A program made the translations under genes and the position numbers. The notes beneath the pieces were generated by a model that was not told the origin of the DNA, searched no databases, and saw only the letters and a list, made by a program, of their open reading frames with translations. Of a stretch of DNA of 19,302 nt, positions 1-6,110 are shown piece after piece. This DNA is from WAOL01 sp964399035 (GTDB lineage: Archaea; Thermoproteota; Thermoprotei_A; Sulfolobales; NBVN01): positions 1-19,302 of the forward strand of contig CAYNPH010000015.1 in NCBI GenBank assembly GCA_964399035.1. Reading direction: 5' to 3'. Each line of letters begins with the position of its first letter. The first letter of the stretch is position 1.

Positions 1-114
1 GAGGAGGAGGCTCTCCGCGTGATTGCTGAGAGCCTCATGAGGAGAACTCCCGTCAGAGGCGGTGATGGGCCCCGAACACACTCAGGCGAGGCCCCCACCA
101 ATAAGGCGGGCTGA
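1..114 (+). CDS. C-terminal tail of an archaellum-operon gene, probably ArlX (FlaX) (partial)
   Basis: An open frame enters from the left edge and ends at a TGA at 112-114, giving 37 residues. It starts with an acidic, helix-prone stretch (EEEALRVIAESLMRR) and ends in a Gly/Pro/Thr-rich, probably disordered tail. It sits 10 nt upstream of arlG on the same strand, so it is almost certainly in the same operon. In crenarchaeal archaellum operons the gene before arlG is normally arlX, a membrane-anchored protein with a cytoplasmic helical domain that forms the ring around the motor. The assignment rests on position and helical character only, because the visible tail has no diagnostic motif. The true start lies outside the window. 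Confidence 0.5.
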   Translation, partial: EEEALRVIAESLMRRTPVRGGDGPRTHSGEAPTNKAG

Positions 115-124
115 GGGATCATGA

Positions 125-613
125 ATGGGCGAGTCAACAGCGATAGTACATGCCATCCTGACGATAGTGGGTGTGATACTGGCGTCTATATTCGCGGCCT
201 ACGTTATAGGTAGGATGGGGTATGTCAATAGCGTACTCTCTAACGTAATAAATAGCAAGCTAGAGGAGTTGCAGACCAACATCAAAATAGTGGCAGGATT
301 CTATAACCAAACGCAAGGTAAGTACGTAATATACGTGAAGAACGTGGGAGGCGTTGAAATATCCGAGTCAGATCTCTACAATCGATCAGAAGTGTACATA
401 GGACCATATAATGGGTATCCCAAGATGTTCCTAATATCCAACGTTGTATCATCAACCACCGCAAGCATCACTGACCTAGACGGTGACAACATTTGGAGTC
501 CGGGAGAGACGCTCGTGATTAAAGTTCCGTATAACACCACAGGCCTAGGTGCTGTTGAGGTCAAGGTAGTGCTCCCGTCAGGCGCATACGCTGAGGAGGT
601 GTTGCCAGGGTGA
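125..613 (+). CDS. arlG: Archaellum protein ArlG (FlaG), pseudoperiplasmic stator subunit
   Basis: 162 residues: a short N-terminus, one hydrophobic segment at about residues 7-30, a helical linker (about 33-50), then a beta-rich domain with several N-glycosylation-like sequons and a WSPGETL turn near the C-terminus. This is the architecture of the FlaG/FlaF family: one membrane anchor and a beta-sandwich outside the membrane. In Sulfolobus, FlaG forms a filament that caps and positions FlaF as the archaellum stator at the S-layer. The ATG at 125 follows GAGGG at 113-117; an ATG at 121 is in another frame. ArlG rather than ArlF is assigned mainly from the conserved order X-G-F-H-I-J, since the two are distant paralogues and hard to separate by eye. 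Its stop lies within the ribosome binding site of arlF. Confidence 0.75.
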   Translation: MGESTAIVHAILTIVGVILASIFAAYVIGRMGYVNSVLSNVINSKLEELQTNIKIVAGFYNQTQGKYVIYVKNVGGVEISESDLYNRSEVYIGPYNGYPKMFLISNVVSSTTASITDLDGDNIWSPGETLVIKVPYNTTGLGAVEVKVVLPSGAYAEEVLPG

Positions 614-619
614 TGAATC

Positions 620-1126
620 ATGCCAAGCGAGATAACCATAACAGGCGCTATAGTCGCGTTCGTGCTTATTTCACTGGTAGTTGCAGGCGTATCACTAATA
701 GTTACTGCCGTGCTAGTGCTACATAATCAAGCAACCGCCAGTCTAGAAAGAGAAGCCCTAGCCGCACGTCAAATAATACTAGTACTTAATGGAACCGTGA
801 TCAATTCCACAACCTTGAGAATAAACTTTACAGTAAAGGGTGTCTCCTTGATTCCCTTGACCGCAATGCAGGTGGTGGTCAAGTACGTTAACACGCTAAA
901 CGAAACAGAAACATACCTGCTAGATTACGGTAACAGACCCGGGTGGTTGCTTAACGCTATATACGTTGGTAACACAACCCGCCCTCTCTCCTCCGGGAAT
1001 TACCTAGCACCGGGGGAGAAGGCAGAGATTACCATATCATTACCCACCCCCTCCTCTCTCACACAGTCAATCCTAGTAATCCTAGTCTCCCCCACAGGCT
1101 CCAAGGGGGAGTATGCTCTGGGGTGA
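620..1126 (+). CDS. arlF: Archaellum protein ArlF (FlaF), S-layer-binding stator subunit
   Basis: 168 residues: a hydrophobic helix at about 8-32, a short coiled or helical linker, then a beta-strand-rich domain with LAPGEKAEI near the end and multiple NXT/S sequons, consistent with an exported, glycosylated domain. FlaF of Sulfolobus has an immunoglobulin-like beta-sandwich that binds the S-layer protein and anchors the motor. The ATG follows the previous stop by 6 nt. The sequence GGGTGATG (608-615) serves both as the arlG stop region and as the Shine-Dalgarno of this gene. ArlF rather than ArlG is assigned from gene order. Confidence 0.75.
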   Translation: MPSEITITGAIVAFVLISLVVAGVSLIVTAVLVLHNQATASLEREALAARQIILVLNGTVINSTTLRINFTVKGVSLIPLTAMQVVVKYVNTLNETETYLLDYGNRPGWLLNAIYVGNTTRPLSSGNYLAPGEKAEITISLPTPSSLTQSILVILVSPTGSKGEYALG

Positions 1127-1132
1127 TAACCC

Positions 1133-1843
1133 ATGAGACACATCATAATCTCCACGGGAAATGAGGAGCTTGACATAAGGCTAGGGGGTGGGTTCCCGCA
1201 CCCGAACCTAATACTTATTGAAGGCGATCACGGATCTGGCAAGAGTGCTTTAGGACAGCAATTCCTCTATGGCGCATTGAAGAGAGGGCTTAAGGGGCTG
1301 GTTATAGCTACTGAGGTTACGCCAAGGGAGCTCATTAGGAGCATGAAGGAGATACAACTAACAGATGCCGATAAATTCTACATGTTCGGGCAACTACGCA
1401 TACTCACCCTTCACCTCAAGAAGTTCGAGTGGAGACAAGGGCTTGGGCGCTTAATATTACCCATACTAGCTGAGTACTTAGAGAAAAATCAGAAGCTCCT
1501 CGATGTAGCCCTCATAGATTCCTTAACACAGCTATTGACATACGCAGATACGAGTACCGTGCTGAACTTCATGAAGAGACTAAGGCTCCTCACAAGCGCA
1601 GGAAAGTCTGTGATACTAACGATGCACCCTAACGCCGTGGAGTCCGTGTTGGCATCTAAGATACGTGGAATGTGCGACGGATACATCAAGGTTAGGAATG
1701 AAGCCATAGGTGGCAGGATACTGAAGGTCATGAGTGTGGTCAAGATGAGGGGAATGCCACCTGGGGCTGAGACCTCGATTACTTTCGATGTTGACCCTGC
1801 AATGGGTATTAAGATAGTCCCGATTAAGGCGGCTAAGGCGTGA
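1133..1843 (+). CDS. arlH: Archaellum motor regulator ATPase ArlH (FlaH)
   Basis: 236 residues of the KaiC/RecA-like family. A Walker A motif GDHGSGKS lies at residues 31-38 and a Walker B-like strand LLDVALIDSL ends at about 130, with Asp129. The N-terminus (STGNEELDIRLGGGFP) matches the typical FlaH/KaiC entry into the first strand. The usual FlaH length is about 230 residues, so the gene looks complete. In the archaellum, FlaH docks on the FlaI hexamer inside the FlaX ring; in studied FlaH proteins ATP binding rather than rapid hydrolysis controls the interaction. The start ATG follows GGGGTGAT (about 1120-1127), which overlaps the arlF stop and implies coupled translation. Identification is secure from motifs and neighbours. 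Confidence 0.92.
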   Translation: MRHIIISTGNEELDIRLGGGFPHPNLILIEGDHGSGKSALGQQFLYGALKRGLKGLVIATEVTPRELIRSMKEIQLTDADKFYMFGQLRILTLHLKKFEWRQGLGRLILPILAEYLEKNQKLLDVALIDSLTQLLTYADTSTVLNFMKRLRLLTSAGKSVILTMHPNAVESVLASKIRGMCDGYIKVRNEAIGGRILKVMSVVKMRGMPPGAETSITFDVDPAMGIKIVPIKAAKA

Positions 1844-1859
1844 GGGGAGGTGAAAGGAC

Positions 1860-3620
1860 ATGGCGTTAAAAGTACCGATTCCGAGGCTTCGGCTCAAGAA
1901 GAGAAGGGCTGAGGAGGTTAGATTCAGTACTGAATGTAAACTACCTTATCACGAGGAAGAAGAACCATGGTATCTAAAGGAGTACATAGTACAGGTTAAG
2001 GAGAAACATGGGGAACCCGACTTCGTCGATAAGGTACCCAGTGAGTATAAGTTCAAGAAGCAATTTAACGTGATCTACCCGGTGGGTGGGGGAATATTCA
2101 TCCACGCACTTAGCGAGCGTACTGAGGGCGGCTACGCTAAGTACATAGTCATAGAGCCGCCCAGACCTCCTGAAGAGATACTACGTAGAGCCGAGGAACT
2201 GATCGCAGCTAAAATACCTGAGGGTTACATACCAAAATCACCGCAAGAGAAAGCCTGCATGCTACTTGAGTTAGTTAAGTCGTCTTTCACCAGCTTAGGA
2301 GGTCCCAACGGAGGTAAGAGAAGGCTAGCGTTCAGGAAACGCGGAGGTAATAGCGGCAACGGAGGTAAGGAGTCAGTCAAGTATGTGAAGCCAGAGGAGC
2401 TACTTAATGCCGTGATATATCACATAGTCAGGGATAAGATAAGTGTAGGTCTGCTTGAGCCCTTCATACGTGACCCGTACATAGAGGACATCTCATGTAG
2501 CGGGTTAGGTAACATCTTCATAATACATAAGGTATTTGGACCCATGGAGAGCAACATAGGGTTCAAGAGTCATGATGAACTTAACGCATATCTAATAGCG
2601 CTAGCCGAGAAGATTGGCAAGCCTCTGTCAAACGCTAGACCTATAGTGGACGCGACATTACCTGACGGCTCACGTATAAACATAGTGTACGGGACTGACG
2701 TCAGCTTAAGGGGTTCCAACTTCACGATCCGTAAGGTGTCGAAGACCCCGTTAAGCGTAACTCAACTCATAAACTGGGGCACCTTCGATGCTAGGGTCGC
2801 GGCATACATGTGGATCCTGCTGAGGGAAGGTATGAGTGGCTTCATATGTGGTGAGACAGCTAGCGGCAAGACGACCTCGCTAACAGCAATGCTTGTGTTC
2901 ATAAGACCAAGCGCTAAGATAGTGTCTATCGAGGACACCGCTGAAGTCATAGTACCGCACCCCAACTGGACAAGGGAGCTGACTAGAGACACGGGTAAGC
3001 CGGAGAGCAGCGTCACGATGTTCGACCTGCTCAAGGCTGCCCTTAGGCAGCGACCTAATTACATCATAGTCGGTGAGATACGTGGAGCTGAGGGTAACAT
3101 AGCGTTCCAAGCAATGCAAACAGGTCACCCCGTACTCTCTACGTTCCATGCCGCCGACATCGACAGGCTTGTCCAGAGGCTCACTAATCACCCAATAAAC
3201 GTGCCGAAGACCAACATGGATTCCCTGAACTTCGCTTGGTTCCAAAGCGCCGTGTACACAAAGCAAGGGTTCCTTGCAAGGAGAATGATTAAGCTCTACG
3301 AGCTAATAGGTTACGACCCATCGACCGACAGCATCTTAGCCGTACCTGTCTTCGTCTGGGACCCGTCGACCGACAGATTCATATTCAGCGGCAGGGGAGC
3401 TAGCTACCTGCTTGAGGAAAAGATAGCCGTAATGAAGGGTATACCTAGGAGCAGAATAAAGGAGATATACGACGAACTTGAACTGAGGAGAACGTTCCTA
3501 GAGGAAATGGTTAGGCGTAAGATATTCAACTACTGGGACGTGTGGAAGGCTGTTGTGAAGGCTGACGAGCTAGGTGTTGAGGAAGCACTAAGGAGGTTAA
3601 GGGCGGGGACCCTGCTATGA
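1860..3620 (+). CDS. arlI: Archaellum assembly and rotation ATPase ArlI (FlaI)
   Basis: 586 residues of the secretion ATPase (PulE/VirB11/FlaI) family. The C-terminal ATPase core has Walker A GETASGKTTS at about residues 331-340, Walker B and Asp-box YIIVGEIRGAEG at about 400-411, and the His box GHPVLSTFHA at about 421-430. The hexameric motor hydrolyses ATP at the cytoplasmic membrane both to insert archaellins and to rotate the filament, together with ArlH and the membrane platform ArlJ. The first 60 residues are highly charged, as in FlaI proteins. The protein is longer than Sulfolobus FlaI (about 510 residues). Part of the excess is a Gly/Lys/Arg-rich linker at about residues 146-171, between the N-terminal and ATPase halves. 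A strong GGGGAGGTGA site precedes the ATG, and the 3' end overlaps arlJ by ATGA. Confidence 0.95.
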   Translation: MALKVPIPRLRLKKRRAEEVRFSTECKLPYHEEEEPWYLKEYIVQVKEKHGEPDFVDKVPSEYKFKKQFNVIYPVGGGIFIHALSERTEGGYAKYIVIEPPRPPEEILRRAEELIAAKIPEGYIPKSPQEKACMLLELVKSSFTSLGGPNGGKRRLAFRKRGGNSGNGGKESVKYVKPEELLNAVIYHIVRDKISVGLLEPFIRDPYIEDISCSGLGNIFIIHKVFGPMESNIGFKSHDELNAYLIALAEKIGKPLSNARPIVDATLPDGSRINIVYGTDVSLRGSNFTIRKVSKTPLSVTQLINWGTFDARVAAYMWILLREGMSGFICGETASGKTTSLTAMLVFIRPSAKIVSIEDTAEVIVPHPNWTRELTRDTGKPESSVTMFDLLKAALRQRPNYIIVGEIRGAEGNIAFQAMQTGHPVLSTFHAADIDRLVQRLTNHPINVPKTNMDSLNFAWFQSAVYTKQGFLARRMIKLYELIGYDPSTDSILAVPVFVWDPSTDRFIFSGRGASYLLEEKIAVMKGIPRSRIKEIYDELELRRTFLEEMVRRKIFNYWDVWKAVVKADELGVEEALRRLRAGTLL

Positions 3621-5269
3621 AGAAGGTAAAGCTACCTAAACCTAAGGACATAGTGTTGAGATCCCTCGCAATATCTGTCATTGCCTACGCAGTATACTAT
3701 GCAGTAATGTACGTTAAGATACCGTACCCAACAAACTACGTGATCCTAGGCACAGTTTCCTTTGCGTTATTCATAGTTTTCTATATGCCTCAACTCATGG
3801 GTATAAAGAAAGAGAAGTACGAACCAGACATAGACTTCATATTCATGCTAGCGCACATGCTTTCAGTGGCATCCAGCAAGACATCCAACGTGAACGTCGT
3901 CGGTTCAGTGTCTAAGGAAAACATCTACGGCAAGTACGCTAAGTTCTTCAAACGTGTCTATTTATTAGTAAAGGAATATGGCTATGACTTCCCGCGCGCC
4001 ATGATGATAGTCAGCAAGGATGCTGAGAAAGTTAAGTATCTCAAGGATTTCATGGAGCGTTATGCCGCCGCCGTCAAGGTTGGTGAGGACATCGAGAGAT
4101 TCATGGAGGTAGAGTTAAGGAATTCTATGAACACCTTCGAGTACATATACTCCAGAGTCATGGACTCCGTTCGAGTATTGCTAGGAGTATATACAGCCGT
4201 AATGACGTCAGTAATCTTCGTCATTTCCAACTTACTCGTACTTTCCATAATTTTCGGCGGTGACTTAACGATAATTTACGTATCTTTCATAGGTTCATTT
4301 ATAGCCTTAGTTGCCGTCCTAGTGACGCTTCGTGTAGGCTTACCCAGGGACTTCCTCGTGATAGGTGGGAAGGCTAGGAAGAAGGTGCTAGAAGTGCCGT
4401 TTATGGCCACGCTTGCGGGTGTTGCCGCAAGCCTTTGGATCTTCATAATGTACCTGTTCTACATAATAAACATCGATGCTTACGTACTAATAGCTGTAGT
4501 TGGGTTACTGCTACTCGCGCCTGGTTACCTGATCAGGAAAATAGAGAACCATGTACGCTTAGTTGATGAGGACTTCCCCGTTTTCGTCCGTATGTACGGT
4601 AACAACCTCTCAATAATACCGTCTCCGCTGAAGGCGATTGAACCCCTTACGAGCGTGGTCTTTGGACGCATAGCGTCAGCGGTGAGGAGGTTGCATACTC
4701 TTTTAGCAAACAATATTAGCTTCAGCGTAGCCATAAAGGAATTCGCTAAGAATAGTGCATCCGAGCTTGTCAGGAGATCTTCAGAAATAATAAGCGACAC
4801 GCTGAAGTTCGGAGGTAATACCTATAAAGTGGGTTTAATACTCTCAGACCTATCCCTCATGATAAACAGGATAAGAAGACGTAGGTTCCAAGTGCATAAA
4901 ACTTTCGAAACATCAGTATACGCATTACACGTAACGAACATATTACTCATAACATTCATAACGAGCTTGATGTCAATCTTCGCTAGAGCGCTCTCAAGTA
5001 TTCAAACACTAATACCGTTTTATGCGATTCCGCAGCCAATAATAACCTTACTTAGCCTAAGCACGGCAATAGCGCTCACGGTAATAAACTCCTGTGCGCT
5101 AACGATGACGAACGGTGGATTAAGACACACTGTGATGTACTATATGGGCTTACTACTATTGCTTGGTGGTATAAGCGCTTACGCGTCAAATATCTTAGTA
5201 AACGTGATGATGAAACCCTTAAGTTCAGTAATGACCCAAACACTACAACCAATATATCCTACCACATAA
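3617..5269 (+). CDS. arlJ: Archaellum polytopic membrane platform ArlJ (FlaJ)
   Basis: 550 residues with about nine hydrophobic segments: two near the N-terminus (about 14-33 and 40-60), four in the middle (about 188-305) and three at the C-terminus (about 432-455, 470-492, 502-527). Two long charged cytoplasmic loops (about 65-185 and 310-430) separate them. This is the layout of FlaJ/TadC (T2SSF-domain) proteins, the membrane platform on which the ArlI hexamer sits. The length is close to the family norm. The start ATG overlaps the arlI stop (ATGA at 3617-3620), so translation of motor and platform is coupled. It is the last gene of the operon; downstream the strand switches to tRNA-Arg. 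Confidence 0.93.
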   Translation: MKKVKLPKPKDIVLRSLAISVIAYAVYYAVMYVKIPYPTNYVILGTVSFALFIVFYMPQLMGIKKEKYEPDIDFIFMLAHMLSVASSKTSNVNVVGSVSKENIYGKYAKFFKRVYLLVKEYGYDFPRAMMIVSKDAEKVKYLKDFMERYAAAVKVGEDIERFMEVELRNSMNTFEYIYSRVMDSVRVLLGVYTAVMTSVIFVISNLLVLSIIFGGDLTIIYVSFIGSFIALVAVLVTLRVGLPRDFLVIGGKARKKVLEVPFMATLAGVAASLWIFIMYLFYIINIDAYVLIAVVGLLLLAPGYLIRKIENHVRLVDEDFPVFVRMYGNNLSIIPSPLKAIEPLTSVVFGRIASAVRRLHTLLANNISFSVAIKEFAKNSASELVRRSSEIISDTLKFGGNTYKVGLILSDLSLMINRIRRRRFQVHKTFETSVYALHVTNILLITFITSLMSIFARALSSIQTLIPFYAIPQPIITLLSLSTAIALTVINSCALTMTNGGLRHTVMYYMGLLLLLGGISAYASNILVNVMMKPLSSVMTQTLQPIYPTT

Positions 5270-5292
5270 GCACGGCAGAAGTCACAGAGTGT

Positions 5293-5400
5293 GCCCGTAG
5301 CCTTAAGAACCCGCGTGTCGTGTGTGGCGGGCCCGCGGGGATTTGAACCCCGGACCACCGGCTTAGAAGGCCGGCGCCCTATCCTGGCTAGGCTACGGGC
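5293..5400. repeat. 11-nt inverted repeat pairing the 5' end of tRNA-Arg with its 3' trailer
   Basis: GCCCGTAGCCT is read on the plus strand at 5293-5303 and on the minus strand at 5400-5390. The second copy is the acceptor/D-arm 5' part of tRNA-Arg. In the minus-strand transcript the second arm lies about 20 nt past the CCA end and would be perfectly complementary to the tRNA's own 5' end. Coordinates span both arms; only 5293-5303 and 5390-5400 are the repeat. Confidence 0.6.
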
Positions 5401-5402
5401 CC
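5325..5402 (-). tRNA. tRNA-Arg(UCU)
   Basis: On the minus strand this folds as a full cloverleaf: acceptor GGGCCCG with CGGGCCC, D arm GCCT/GGGC, anticodon stem CCGGC/GCCGG around loop CTTCTAA (anticodon TCT), T arm CGGGG/CCCCG around TTCAAAT, discriminator G and an encoded CCA at 5327-5325. There is no intron. The anticodon reads AGA/AGG, the arginine codons used heavily in the neighbouring genes. Its 3' end faces the end of arlJ. Its promoter lies inside the last codons of the DUF434 gene. Confidence 0.95.
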
Positions 5403-5417
5403 TCGCCAATTGGTGTT

Positions 5418-6110
5418 TTAGTTCCTTGGGTTATTTAGGTTTCGCTTAAGGTATCCCAGTAAGTCCACTACCTGATTTGGGTATTTTCTAAGGACTATGA
5501 GCCCCGCTAGGTCGAATACCTCGTTGGTCTTCATAAGTATGACATAGTCACTGCTGGCGATAATACCTTTAGATGCTATTACTTCAGTATCTGCTTTCGA
5601 TGCTAGGATAACATTCCACTGGGGGGCTTGCATACGTATTGCCTTGGAATGTTCCGCGCTCATGCTGATGGATTTGTCCAGAAACAGCGTGACGTTTCTT
5701 GGTTTTAGTTCGTCTGTAGCGTCCTTAACTAGTTTAATTGCGTTCATGATTGATGGTGTTGAGAAGTTCCTGATCTTCGTGCTTCTCAGGTCCCTTACTA
5801 AGCCATCATCGCATAGGTAAAGTGTTAGTCCCTCAATGGCTGCGGCCACCGTCAATAGTACGTTGTATCCGTCAATGATTAAGTGACGTCCTTGAACCTC
5901 TTTAACGATTTTTTCTCGAATAAGGGTAACGTCATTATCGCTATGAACGCATCGATAGAGCAACATTCTCTCCTCCTTGGTTAGTAGATACCTTGACGTG
6001 ACTAGATTTAACGCGCCTCTTGACTTGTATCCTCGGTTGAGCAGATATTTGTAATCTATCAGGGCTTCAAGTAGTTCTCGACGTAAGCACTCTTCTGGGT
6101 ATTTCGTCAT
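5418..6110 (-). CDS. DUF434/DUF5616 protein with a PIN-like (NYN-type) fold
   Basis: 230 residues in two parts. Residues 10-56 form a helical region (LLEALIDYKYLLNRGY...) matching the DUF434 pattern. Residues about 70-215 resemble the PIN/NYN-like DUF5616 domain: LIIDGYNVLLT at 77-87 with Asp80, CDDGLVRD at 100-107, LFLDKSISMS at 142-151 with Asp145, KADTEV at 172-177 and IASSDYVIL at 184-192. These conserved acids sit where PIN-like nucleases place metal-binding residues, so RNA cleavage is a reasonable inference, but to my knowledge no function is established. The ATG overlaps the alaS stop by 4 nt, so it is cotranslated with alanyl-tRNA synthetase, hinting at a role in tRNA or translation quality control. 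Family recognition is fairly confident; function is not. Confidence 0.75.
   Translation of the reverse strand: MTKYPEECLRRELLEALIDYKYLLNRGYKSRGALNLVTSRYLLTKEERMLLYRCVHSDNDVTLIREKIVKEVQGRHLIIDGYNVLLTVAAAIEGLTLYLCDDGLVRDLRSTKIRNFSTPSIMNAIKLVKDATDELKPRNVTLFLDKSISMSAEHSKAIRMQAPQWNVILASKADTEVIASKGIIASSDYVILMKTNEVFDLAGLIVLRKYPNQVVDLLGYLKRNLNNPRN
5431..5438 (-). promoter_or_regulatory. TATA box for tRNA-Arg
   Basis: On the minus strand, AAACCTAAATAACC gives a purine-rich BRE-like stretch and a TATA-like CTAAATAA centred about 32 nt upstream of the tRNA 5' end at 5402. This is the right spacing for transcription starting just before the tRNA. The box is inside the coding sequence of the upstream DUF434 gene, which ends at 5418. 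Confidence 0.6.

Noticed and set aside
5293..5402. Integrated element or att site at tRNA-Arg
   Set aside because: The repeat is inverted and matches the tRNA 5' half; no integrase gene or direct repeat of the tRNA 3' half is visible nearby.
5179..5409. 76-residue minus-strand open frame across the arlJ end and tRNA-Arg
   Set aside because: It runs through a clear tRNA and the arlJ coding region and has no binding site or family motif; it is a shadow frame.
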